From CAG-390 sp003523225 (GTDB lineage: Bacteria; Bacillota; Clostridia; Oscillospirales; CAG-272), in NCBI GenBank assembly GCA_902461815.1, contig CABPZE010000031.1, forward strand, positions 1-15,830: a stretch of DNA of 15,830 nt. The letters run 5' to 3'. This document shows, piece by piece, positions 6,396-13,507 of the stretch; position 1 is the stretch's first letter, and every line of letters starts with the position of its first letter. The notes under the pieces were generated by a model, which was not told the origin of the DNA, did no database searches, and saw only the letters and a list, made by a program, of their open reading frames with translations. A program made the translations under genes and the position numbers.

Positions 6396-7709
6396 TCATA
6401 TCGAGCTTCTCTTGTCAAGCTCGGCTTTTATGATCGCTTCCATATCAGTCGCGGGCTCCGGGACGTCCGGCGTACCGAACGTTAAATTACCTGAAAGACT
6501 CGCCTGTTCAATATGATCCTTGGACACAGTGTAGTAAAAATTTTCATATTTGCTATCACTTTTTCTGAGTGATATCGTAGCTTCACTCTCGGTTTTCTGC
6601 CCTGCAATCACAGTAGCGGCAGTTGACGTAAAATTAACATCAAAGCAAATATCATCTGAGTCCTTGATATTGAGATAAATATCGCTTATCTGCGTGGATG
6701 CAACACTTCCGCTGACGCCCTGATTGCTGAATTCTGAGCTTGCAAACGCCCTCAGCTCAAAATAAGCCGCAACAGGTTTATTTCCGTCATACTCCACATT
6801 GCGCGTAATTATTTCCTGGCTCGTCGGAATGGTCATTCCTCCAGATTCAACAACAAAATCCGTTTTGACCGAGCTTACCTCGCCCCCCTTGTCGTCCTTT
6901 GAATAAGTCAGAGTGATCGTTACATCTCCAATACTTTTTTCTCTGCCCTTGATAACAAAAACGACCTTCTTATCAGCGGCGTAATATGTTCCCGACCCCT
7001 CGTACACTGAAAGAAATTCCTGTGTCTCGGCTTCGTTATAGTCAAGAGATGCACACAAAAGGCGCGCTACCTCTCTCACATATTCATCGGAAAAGGTGCA
7101 TATTTGGTATGCAGCATCCACACTCAGCATATCGGCGGTGAGCTTGGGGGCTTTTATATCGTCTGTATTTTCACCCTTTCCGCTGTAAAACGGACTGATG
7201 TCAATACCGAAATCGTAAAATACAGACGGAACATATGAATCGGCGGCAACGTCAAGCGTACCAGCAAGCTCCGATTTTCCGTCCTTTTCATTGATACTGA
7301 ACTGCACTCCGTCACGAACCACGGTATGTGTATAGCTGCCGTCGGCATATTTTATCGTCGAAACGCCGTTTTTCTGATATATTGAGTCAAGCGAAACGGC
7401 AAAATCGTTTGATTTTGAAAAATTGCCGACTGTGTAATCCCCGCAGAACGGTATAAAAAGAGTAGTCAGAGATTCTTTGTCGCCATCGTCATCCTCCATC
7501 AGCTCAAGAACCTCATTTTTCAGAGCTTCAGCCGCAGGATCCTGCGTTGTTTCTGGAGCAACAGTTGTCTGCGGCTCTGTGGCGTGCACAGTGTCCCCGG
7601 TAGAGATATCACCGCTGTTCTCCTTTTGATTGCAACCCTCCGTAAAGCACAGCGCCGTGCAAATCATCATAATCACTGCCATGACCTGGAGATAAAATTT
7701 CTTTTTCAT
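6396..7709 (-). CDS. Predicted lipoprotein of unknown function
   Basis: I do not recognise this 437-residue protein. The N-terminus has basic residues (MKKKF), a hydrophobic core and Cys26 in FTEG-C, which fits a lipoprotein signal only loosely because -3 is Thr and -2 is Glu. A short Thr/Pro linker follows (TEPQTTVAPETTQDP, about residues 43-57), then an acidic stretch (MEDDDGDKE). The remainder is polar and beta-rich, suggesting an exported domain built of beta-strands; no catalytic motif stands out. I chose ATG 7709, with AAAGGTGG just upstream (7715-7722), rather than the in-frame GTG at 7718, which overlaps that ribosome binding site. It has its own consensus promoter and converges on the MBL lipoprotein gene. 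The shared Thr/Pro linker style suggests the same export route, not the same function. Confidence 0.8.
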   Translation of the reverse strand: MKKKFYLQVMAVIMMICTALCFTEGCNQKENSGDISTGDTVHATEPQTTVAPETTQDPAAEALKNEVLELMEDDDGDKESLTTLFIPFCGDYTVGNFSKSNDFAVSLDSIYQKNGVSTIKYADGSYTHTVVRDGVQFSINEKDGKSELAGTLDVAADSYVPSVFYDFGIDISPFYSGKGENTDDIKAPKLTADMLSVDAAYQICTFSDEYVREVARLLCASLDYNEAETQEFLSVYEGSGTYYAADKKVVFVIKGREKSIGDVTITLTYSKDDKGGEVSSVKTDFVVESGGMTIPTSQEIITRNVEYDGNKPVAAYFELRAFASSEFSNQGVSGSVASTQISDIYLNIKDSDDICFDVNFTSTAATVIAGQKTESEATISLRKSDSKYENFYYTVSKDHIEQASLSGNLTFGTPDVPEPATDMEAIIKAELDKRSSI

Positions 7710-7758
7710 TATAACCACCTTTGACTACGACATTGTTTTATGGCTTGTTTTCGCTGAA

Positions 7759-7787
7759 ATTATAACATAAATCAAGCAAAGTGTCAA
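7759..7787 (-). promoter_or_regulatory. Consensus sigma-A promoter for the unknown lipoprotein
   Basis: On the minus strand TTGACA (7787-7782) and TATAAT (7764-7759) are perfect hexamers with a 17-bp spacer. Transcription should start near 7752, about 43 nt before the ATG at 7709. Confidence 0.85.
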
Positions 7788-7875
7788 GTATTCGCAAATC
7801 ATTGGCAAAATGCGGCAATGTTCAGACGAACCGCAGACGTTTTACCGGAAAAATCAAAAACATATATCTGGGCTA

Positions 7876-7904
7876 TTGACATTCGTCTGCGGATGTGATA
7901 TAAT
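7876..7904 (+). promoter_or_regulatory. Consensus sigma-A promoter of the CNNM/CorC leader
   Basis: TTGACA (7876-7881) and TATAAT (7899-7904) are perfect, with 17 bp between them. Transcription should start near 7911, which makes a leader of about 185 nt before the CNNM/CorC gene at 8095. The stretch 7788-7875 to its left holds nothing I can identify. Confidence 0.85.
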
Positions 7905-7939
7905 ATTAAAACATTAATGTGAAAGGATGTTATTTTTTA

Positions 7940-8005
7940 ATGAGTAACGGCGACGGCGACGGCAGTATTTCCGACCGAAGTTGCACTGTACTGTTAAGTA
8001 AATAA
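7940..8005 (+). CDS. Putative 21-residue leader peptide
   Basis: A short reading frame starts at ATG 7940 and stops at TAA 8003-8005. AAAGGA lies at 7922-7927, 12 nt before the ATG and about 11 nt after the likely transcription start. The peptide begins MSNGDGDGSISD, contains RSC in the middle, and ends TVLLSK, with two tandem GGCGAC codon pairs near the start. It lies between a consensus promoter and a terminator-like hairpin in front of the CNNM/CorC gene, the position expected of a leader peptide that controls attenuation. Acidic or Gly/Asp-rich nascent chains are known in other bacteria to destabilise ribosomes at low Mg2+; applying that here is inference. Without homologues, the alternative is that this is untranslated structured RNA. 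Confidence 0.55.
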   Translation: MSNGDGDGSISDRSCTVLLSK

Positions 8006-8011
8006 ATTTTG

Positions 8012-8059
8012 CCGAAACTGCTTTTGGACATACCGGGGCAGGTTCGGTTTTGTTGCTTT
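8012..8059 (+). terminator. Attenuator-like terminator between leader peptide and CNNM/CorC gene
   Basis: Arms 8012-8021 (CCGAAACTGC) and 8038-8047 (GCAGGTTCGG) pair at 9 of 10 positions with one A-G mismatch. They are followed immediately by ttttgttgcttt. The hairpin lies 6 nt after the leader stop codon and 35 nt before the downstream start codon. No complete gene ends just before it other than the 21-codon frame, so it makes most sense as a conditional terminator. Confidence 0.65.
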
Positions 8060-8094
8060 CACATAATTTATATTTGGAGGAATAAAGGAACACG

Positions 8095-9408
8095 ATGGAA
8101 ATCCCCTTATGGCTGAAGATATGCCTGCAGATGCTGCTTCAGCTCGTACTTATTCTGCTTAACGCGATCTTCGCCTGCGCCGAAATTGCAGTAATTGAAA
8201 TCAAGGGCGCAAAGCTTGACAGTCTTGCTGAAAAAGGCAACAAAAAAGCCAAACGTCTGCAAAAGCTTACCGAACAGCCTGCAAAATTTCTTGCGACGAT
8301 ACAGGTGGCGATCACGCTATCAGGCTTTCTCGGAAGCGCGTTCGCTTCAGACAACTTCAGCGTTTACATAGTAAACGGTCTGCACGGAAAGATAGGACTG
8401 TCTGACAGTGCAATAAAAACCATATCGGTAATTCTGATAACCGTTTTACTCTCCTACATCACGCTGATTTTCGGCGAGCTTGTACCGAAGCGCCTTGCAA
8501 TGAAAAACGCAGAGTCAATATCGCTATGGCTTTCCGGTCCCGTAAATTTTATCGCCGTCTGCTTCAAGCCGCTTGTCTGGCTGCTGACCGTTTCCACCAA
8601 CGGAGTGCTGAGGCTGCTTCACATAAACCCCGACGAGGAGGATTCTGCTGTATCCGAGGAGGATATACGACTTATGGCAGACGCTGGCAGCGAAAACGGC
8701 TCGATAGATAAAACCGAAAACGAAATGATACAGAACATCTTTGAGTTCGATGACATAACCGTAGGCGAAATCGCCACTCACCGCACAGAGCTTGCCGTGC
8801 TGTGGAACGAGGACAGCGACAAGATCTGGGAAGATACGATAAAAAACGATGTTCATTCATTTTACCCGATATGCGGCGAAAACATAGACAGCATAACCGG
8901 TATTCTTGACGCCAAAAAATATCTGCGTCTTTCCGACCGCAGCCGTGCCTCAGTTATGGCTCACGCAGTCGAAAGACCCCATTTTGCGGCAGAGGTCATG
9001 AAGGCTGACGCGCTGTTCCGCGAGATGAAGCAGTCGCACTTCACGATCGCAATAGTTGTGGATGAATACGGCGGAACCTGCGGGCTTGTGACGCTGAACG
9101 ACCTTATCGAGCAGATAGTCGGAGATCTACGTGAAAACGCCGATGCAGGAGATATCAGACGTCAGGGAGAAGGATATCTTATATCCGGACTTGCCGAACG
9201 CGAGAGCTTTGACGAGCTGTTCGGAATTGATACCGGCAGCGACTCGGCAACCGTCGGCGGCTGGGTAATGGAACAGCTTGAAAAGATCCCCGAGCCTGGC
9301 GACGAGCTTGACGCCGAAGGCGTAAAAATAAAAGTCACCAAGGCAGACGACAAACGTGTGCTTGAGATATATGCCGAAAAGATCGCCGAACCCGTTCCGG
9401 TGGAATAA
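8095..9408 (+). CDS. CNNM/CorC-family membrane protein (hemolysin-C-like, CBS pair)
   Basis: 437-residue integral membrane protein with the usual three-part layout of the family. An N-terminal DUF21/CNNM transmembrane domain occupies about residues 5-175, with helices near 8-28, 66-86, 108-128 and 148-168 and the conserved GELVPKRLA at 127-135. A CBS domain pair follows at about 218-345, including VVDEYGGTCGLVTLNDLIEQIVGDL-type sequence at 321-345. A CorC_HlyC domain ends the protein at about 358-430. Family members are linked to Mg2+ (and Co2+) transport or efflux and resistance; the old name hemolysin is probably misleading. Length is normal. ATG 8095 has AAAGGA 5 nt upstream (8084-8089) and GGAGG a little farther back. 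It is the only gene in its unit and is preceded by a leader with a possible attenuator. Ion specificity and direction are not determined by the sequence. Confidence 0.93.
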   Translation: MEIPLWLKICLQMLLQLVLILLNAIFACAEIAVIEIKGAKLDSLAEKGNKKAKRLQKLTEQPAKFLATIQVAITLSGFLGSAFASDNFSVYIVNGLHGKIGLSDSAIKTISVILITVLLSYITLIFGELVPKRLAMKNAESISLWLSGPVNFIAVCFKPLVWLLTVSTNGVLRLLHINPDEEDSAVSEEDIRLMADAGSENGSIDKTENEMIQNIFEFDDITVGEIATHRTELAVLWNEDSDKIWEDTIKNDVHSFYPICGENIDSITGILDAKKYLRLSDRSRASVMAHAVERPHFAAEVMKADALFREMKQSHFTIAIVVDEYGGTCGLVTLNDLIEQIVGDLRENADAGDIRRQGEGYLISGLAERESFDELFGIDTGSDSATVGGWVMEQLEKIPEPGDELDAEGVKIKVTKADDKRVLEIYAEKIAEPVPVE

Positions 9409-9424
9409 TCGAACCATAAAGCTT

Positions 9425-9459
9425 TACCGGGCTGCCGCGCGTTGCGCGGCAGCCCGGTA
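9425..9459. terminator. Perfect 16-bp GC-rich convergent terminator
   Basis: Arms 9425-9440 and 9444-9459 are perfectly complementary over 16 bp with a 3-nt loop (gtt). It sits in the 54-bp gap between the convergent CNNM/CorC and lacZ stop codons. U-tracts are modest on both sides (tccttat on plus; aaagctttat on minus), but the stem is very stable, so bidirectional termination is the best reading. Confidence 0.8.
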
Positions 9460-9462
9460 TCC

Positions 9463-12400
9463 TTATACATTGAAGGGGTCAATATCGTTGACAAAGCAAG
9501 GCAGTATCCTGAATGAGAAACGGAATTCCTTTTCATCAAACCTGTACTGTTTGGCAAGCTGCGGTCCGCAGGAGTTTGAACCAATGCCGTTATGACGGTA
9601 ATCAATATTCACGACCGTTTCCTTCATAGGCACAAGCTCGTAATCGTGGCGCGTCGCCGTCAGTTGTTCGGGTGTAAACCGGCAGCAATTGAAGGAAAAC
9701 GGAGCGGAATCCATGGCAAACAGCACTCCGTGTCCCGCCGCCGTGGAAAGTGTAAACCAACGTGTGTCGGTATGAGCCGAATTTTCCTGTGGGCGTACAT
9801 AATGCTCAAAGTTTTCGAAGGCTGTGGTGGAGTAAAGCCCCAGCTTTGAGGCAAGTCGCTTGTCAATGTAGCTTTCGCACTCTCCCCTGCCGAAGTAACG
9901 GATGTACTCCATTCCGTGAGGCACGGTAAGCTGAAGCCCGAAGCGCGGTAGCATCGGATAATCCTCACGCACACTCACCGACATTGACGGAACAATGCTT
10001 CCGTCAGGCAGGAAGCGGTATTCAACCGACGCGTGAAGCACCGGATAGAGATCGCGCGCCCCAAGGGAAAGCTCTGCGGTAACAGCTACCTCACCATCAA
10101 TGCTGTGCGCCTCGCAGCAGTAGCACTTGACCTCGCAGCGGTCATAGCCGTACTTTGCCCATTCGAGCTTCACTTTGCGGTCGTTATCGGTCGGAGCGCG
10201 CCACAGAGTTGGCTTTACCGGTTCGCACAGCAGCTCGGTTCCCTCGTGTATTATGGAGCATATGAGTCCGCTCGAACGGTCAACACGGCAGACAGTACCT
10301 GCCGCGGGAGCTGAAACAGTGAAAAATCTGTCCGATACATCAAGATCAACCGCAGCACCGACGCATACGGCGGGAATTCTGCACTCCGCCGCTCCCGTCT
10401 CGATCTCGATCTGCTCAAAGCCGACCTCATATCCGGAATCTGCCCACTCTGTGGCATGATTCTGTCTTACCGACAGATTAAGTACGCATTCACCGGAAAG
10501 CTCAAGCCCCGCCGTATCTATTGATATGCGGCGCGAAACACCGGGCTTGATGTTGAGCGACAAAACCGTGCCGTCGGCGATTATCCTGCCGTTTTTCTCC
10601 ACGCTCCAATAGAGGGAAAGATCATCAAGAGCACGGAAATATCTGAGATTCTTTATTCTTACCCATCCCTCGTGAACATCACTACCCGTCACCGCAAAAG
10701 GCTTGATAGCCTGTTTTAGCTCAAGAAGTCCGGTGTGCGGTCTACGGTCGGGATATACCAGACCGTCCACGCAGAAGTTTCCGTCATTGGGGAAGTCTCC
10801 AAAGTCACCCCCGTAGGTATAGTGCGGGTCTGCGTAAACATCGTCTCCGATCGCAACCGAATGGTCAAGGAACTCCCACACGCATCCGCCGAAGAAGGCG
10901 TCGCGTGAGTAGATCAGCTCCCAGTACTGCGACAGACATCCCGGACCGTTGCCCATAGCATGGCTGTATTCGCAGAGGAAGAACGGCTTTGTGTACTTTT
11001 TGTTGTCGATATAGTCGCGGGATTCCTCAAGGGTGGGATACATACGGCTTTCAACATCCACCCACGGACATTCGTTCATCTCATCGCGGATAGAAGGATC
11101 ATCCACCTTGGCATTGGTCGCATGCAGGCGGCGTGAAACATCCTCGCAGTGAACGAGGCATCCGGGCATACGTCCGTGCAGATAATCCGCCATGAGACGC
11201 TGATTGGCTCCGACTCCCGATTCGTTGCCCAAGGACCACATGATTACAGACGCGTGGTTTTTATCCCGCTCAAACATACGCTGTACCCGGTCCATAAGAG
11301 ACTCGGTCCATTCGGGACTGCGAACAAAATAATCCCAGTCATAAACCACGCTCATGCCGTGCGACTCAAAATCAGTTTCGTCGCAAAGATAAATTCCAAG
11401 ACGATCACAAAGCCCGGGCAGTCGCGGATCATTGGGATAATGGCTTGTGCGTATCATATTGACATTGTGGCGTTTGAGAATATAAAGGTCGCGCAGCATA
11501 TGGTCAAGAGGGGTTGCCGAGCCGAGGATAGGATGACTGTCGTGACGGTTTACTCCTTTTGCCTTGACCTTCTTTCCGTTTATGTAGATCACCTTGTCGC
11601 GCACAACGACGTGTTTGAATCCAACCGGGATCCGTATGTGCTCACCGCCGCAGGATACGCAGAGGGTGTAAAGTTCAGGGGTCTCGTCAGACCAGAGCTT
11701 GGGACGTGAAACAAGTATTTCGATTCGTCCGCTGCCGTTGATCATGATAGCTCCGCCCGACTCCTCAAGACCGCTCGGAGCAAGCAAACGGTAGGAAATA
11801 TCCGCGCTTCCACCGCTAAGAGCAATGTCAACGCCGAGGACACCCTGAGAATAGTTGGAATTCAGCTCTGGCTGACAGTATATATCGGAAATATGGCACG
11901 GATCCCTGAAAAGCAGGAACACCTCGCGGAAAATACCCGAGAAACGGTACTTATCCTGATCCTCAAGATAAGACCCGTCACACCATTTGAAAACCAGTAC
12001 CTTGAATGTGTTCTTTCCGGCGTGCAGCTGCTCCGTTACCCGGAATTCGCTTGTCATATGGCTTACCTGACTGTAACCGACAAAAACATCGTTCACCCAA
12101 AGATAAAAGCAGGAGTCCACGCCCTCAAAATTCACGTAAACCTCGCGTCCTTCAAGGCGGGAAGCCGGAATGTAAACCTCGCGCCGATAGAGCGCCGAGG
12201 GATTTTTGTCCGGAACATGCGGGGGATCGACCGGGAAAGGATAGTTGCGGTTTGTATAGTTAGGTGTATCATATCCGCGGTCAAGCATTGTCTGCCAGCT
12301 GCGCGGCACGGTCATTTTTTCAAACTCCGCCGATGTGTCAAAGCCCTCCGCGGTAAAATCATCAATAAGGCAAGGCTCGGGATAAAATCTGAAATCCCAG

Positions 12401-12558
12401 TCACCGCACAGCGACATGAACCGCTCGGAAGCGGCGCGCCGTTCTCCCGCCTTTGCCGCAGAAGCGTCGGAATCAAACGGGATAAAATATGCGCGCGGTG
12501 CCTCACAGCCTACATGAAGTACCTTTTGTGATTTATGAAAATCATAATCAAAGCTCAT
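9463..12558 (-). CDS. lacZ: Beta-galactosidase, glycoside hydrolase family 2 (LacZ type)
   Basis: 1031-residue cytoplasmic enzyme (no signal peptide) that hydrolyses terminal beta-galactosides such as lactose (EC 3.2.1.23). Its length is close to that of E. coli LacZ. Domain order: sugar-binding jelly roll (about 45-220, with PRSWQTMLDRGYDTPNYTN and YLEDQDKYRFSGIFREV), Ig-like domain (about 220-330), TIM barrel (about 330-620, with KGVNRHDSHP and MIRTSHYPNDPR), and the beta-galactosidase small-chain domain (about 740-1025, with PTLWRAPTDND). The acid/base is E446 in SLGNESG and the nucleophile is E530 in LCEYSHAMGNG; both are intact. Start ATG 12558 follows AAGGA. No permease or regulator gene is next to it. 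A promoter and a leader with interlocked inverted repeats lie upstream. Other GH2 activities are possible, but the overall match is best with beta-galactosidase. Confidence 0.95.
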   Translation of the reverse strand: MSFDYDFHKSQKVLHVGCEAPRAYFIPFDSDASAAKAGERRAASERFMSLCGDWDFRFYPEPCLIDDFTAEGFDTSAEFEKMTVPRSWQTMLDRGYDTPNYTNRNYPFPVDPPHVPDKNPSALYRREVYIPASRLEGREVYVNFEGVDSCFYLWVNDVFVGYSQVSHMTSEFRVTEQLHAGKNTFKVLVFKWCDGSYLEDQDKYRFSGIFREVFLLFRDPCHISDIYCQPELNSNYSQGVLGVDIALSGGSADISYRLLAPSGLEESGGAIMINGSGRIEILVSRPKLWSDETPELYTLCVSCGGEHIRIPVGFKHVVVRDKVIYINGKKVKAKGVNRHDSHPILGSATPLDHMLRDLYILKRHNVNMIRTSHYPNDPRLPGLCDRLGIYLCDETDFESHGMSVVYDWDYFVRSPEWTESLMDRVQRMFERDKNHASVIMWSLGNESGVGANQRLMADYLHGRMPGCLVHCEDVSRRLHATNAKVDDPSIRDEMNECPWVDVESRMYPTLEESRDYIDNKKYTKPFFLCEYSHAMGNGPGCLSQYWELIYSRDAFFGGCVWEFLDHSVAIGDDVYADPHYTYGGDFGDFPNDGNFCVDGLVYPDRRPHTGLLELKQAIKPFAVTGSDVHEGWVRIKNLRYFRALDDLSLYWSVEKNGRIIADGTVLSLNIKPGVSRRISIDTAGLELSGECVLNLSVRQNHATEWADSGYEVGFEQIEIETGAAECRIPAVCVGAAVDLDVSDRFFTVSAPAAGTVCRVDRSSGLICSIIHEGTELLCEPVKPTLWRAPTDNDRKVKLEWAKYGYDRCEVKCYCCEAHSIDGEVAVTAELSLGARDLYPVLHASVEYRFLPDGSIVPSMSVSVREDYPMLPRFGLQLTVPHGMEYIRYFGRGECESYIDKRLASKLGLYSTTAFENFEHYVRPQENSAHTDTRWFTLSTAAGHGVLFAMDSAPFSFNCCRFTPEQLTATRHDYELVPMKETVVNIDYRHNGIGSNSCGPQLAKQYRFDEKEFRFSFRILPCFVNDIDPFNV

Positions 12559-12597
12559 TTTTGTTTTCCTTTTTTCAATATGTGCTTATTAGAGTCT

Positions 12598-12634
12598 TCG
12601 GCATGTCGCATCTGCATACTGCCGACAATGCGAC
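12598..12634 (-). promoter_or_regulatory. Interlocked inverted repeats in the lacZ leader
   Basis: Two inverted repeats overlap in an A-B-A'-B' order: TCGGCA (12598-12603) with TGCCGA (12620-12625), and GTCGCAT (12605-12611) with ATGCGAC (12628-12634). They lie between the predicted lacZ transcription start (near 12645) and the start codon at 12558. As RNA they could form two mutually exclusive hairpins or a pseudoknot-like fold; as DNA they could be an operator. No known riboswitch class is recognised. Confidence 0.45.
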
Positions 12635-12651
12635 GACAAAAGCTCAACAAT

Positions 12652-12680
12652 ATTATTACATAAAACTTACTCAATGTCAA
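12652..12680 (-). promoter_or_regulatory. Sigma-A promoter for lacZ
   Basis: On the minus strand TTGACA (12680-12675) is perfect and AATAAT (12657-12652) matches 5 of 6, with a 17-bp spacer and TG two bases before the -10 (TGTAATAAT). The leader is about 87 nt. The -35 lies 45 bp from the -35 of the divergent acetyltransferase promoter. Confidence 0.75.
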
Positions 12681-12725
12681 GTTATAAATCAAAAAGATAT
12701 CCCGGCAAAATACATCCGCCCGCTC

Positions 12726-12754
12726 TTGACAAATCGACCGTGATTGGTTACAAT
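12726..12754 (+). promoter_or_regulatory. Sigma-A promoter for the GNAT acetyltransferase
   Basis: TTGACA (12726-12731) is perfect and TACAAT (12749-12754) matches 5 of 6, with a 17-bp spacer. The predicted start of transcription near 12761 makes the ATG at 12766 too close to the 5' end for a ribosome binding site, and favours the ATG at 12790. Confidence 0.75.
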
Positions 12755-12789
12755 ATCAGCATAAGATGCGGATGAGGACAAATAAATTC

Positions 12790-13428
12790 ATGAAAACAAA
12801 ACGACTGATCATAAAACCGATGGACGACGCCGCGCTGGAGGCAATGCTGCGTGCGCAGACCGACAAGGAGCTGATAAAGGCTTATGGTGATATGCTTCTG
12901 GGCAGCCGACAGCATCCGGGAGCACGGCTTTGGTACACGGCATGGAGCATCGCGCTTCCGGGCGGAAAAACAGTCGGCGACATCTGCTTCAAAGGACCGC
13001 CGAACGAGCTTGGCGAGGTCGAGATCGGATACGGAATTCTGAACGAATTCCAAGGTCACGGCTACGCCACCGAAGCTGTGCGCGCCATGTGCTCATGGGG
13101 GTTTTCAATGCCCGGCTGCTATTTTATTCAGGCGCAGACCGAGGAGGGAAACCGTGCTTCAGAACGTGTGCTTGAAAAATGCGGCTTTGAACGCGCCGGA
13201 ATGGGAAGCGAGGGAAATCTTTGGGAGATAAAACGCCCCGAATCCGCAACGGTACCGGCGTTTATGTGTTTCGGAATGGCGATAGGGCTTGCCGCAGGAG
13301 CTATCAGCCGCAATTTTGCCATGGGAATATGCCTGGGACTTATACTCGGAACACTTATCGGCGTGCTCATTGATATTTCCGACCGTAAAAAACGCCGCAG
13401 AGAAAAAAAGAAGAACCGCTCCGATTAA
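12790..13428 (+). CDS. GNAT-family N-acetyltransferase with C-terminal membrane segments
   Basis: 212 residues from ATG 12790, chosen because GAGGA (12774-12778) precedes it and because in-frame ATGs at 12766 and 12772 lie almost at the predicted transcription start. Residues 1-150 are a GNAT domain of the RimJ/RimL-like type that transfers acetyl from acetyl-CoA to an amine. The acetyl-CoA-binding motif is QGHGYA at 88-93, preceded by GYGILNEF, and NRASERVLEKCGF is the conserved late helix. Residues about 157-172 and 178-196 are two hydrophobic, Gly-rich segments, probably transmembrane. The end (about 197-212) is a strongly basic tail, RKKRRREKKK. This would place the catalytic domain at the inner face of the membrane. 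A membrane extension is not typical of this family. The substrate is unknown. Confidence 0.88.
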   Translation: MKTKRLIIKPMDDAALEAMLRAQTDKELIKAYGDMLLGSRQHPGARLWYTAWSIALPGGKTVGDICFKGPPNELGEVEIGYGILNEFQGHGYATEAVRAMCSWGFSMPGCYFIQAQTEEGNRASERVLEKCGFERAGMGSEGNLWEIKRPESATVPAFMCFGMAIGLAAGAISRNFAMGICLGLILGTLIGVLIDISDRKKRRREKKKNRSD

Positions 13429-13439
13429 GCGTCCAAGCA

Positions 13440-13497
13440 CAAAATAAGGGACTGCATACGAATTTCGTCGCAGTCCCATTATTTTGTCTCATTTTTT
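13440..13497. terminator. Bidirectional terminator between GNAT gene and sigF
   Basis: GGGACTGC (13448-13455) pairs with GCAGTCCC (13470-13477). The stem extends outward through CAAAATAA / TTATTTTG with one bulged A, and an inner ACGA/TCGT can pair in the loop. On the plus strand T6 follows at 13492-13497; on the minus strand the outer TTATTTTG supplies a U-rich end. It lies 11 nt after the acetyltransferase stop and 22 bp beyond the sigF stop. Confidence 0.85.
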
Positions 13498-13507
13498 CGC
13501 CGCTTCC

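Noticed and set aside
7905..8094. M-box or yybP-ykoY riboswitch before the CNNM/CorC gene.
   Set aside because: I could not find the conserved core sequences of either class, and the leader contains a start-to-stop small frame instead.
11149..12531. Long plus-strand open frames opposite lacZ (186 and 212 codons).
   Set aside because: They mirror the codon periodicity of the well-supported beta-galactosidase on the other strand, have no recognisable domain, and show no convincing promoter or ribosome binding site.
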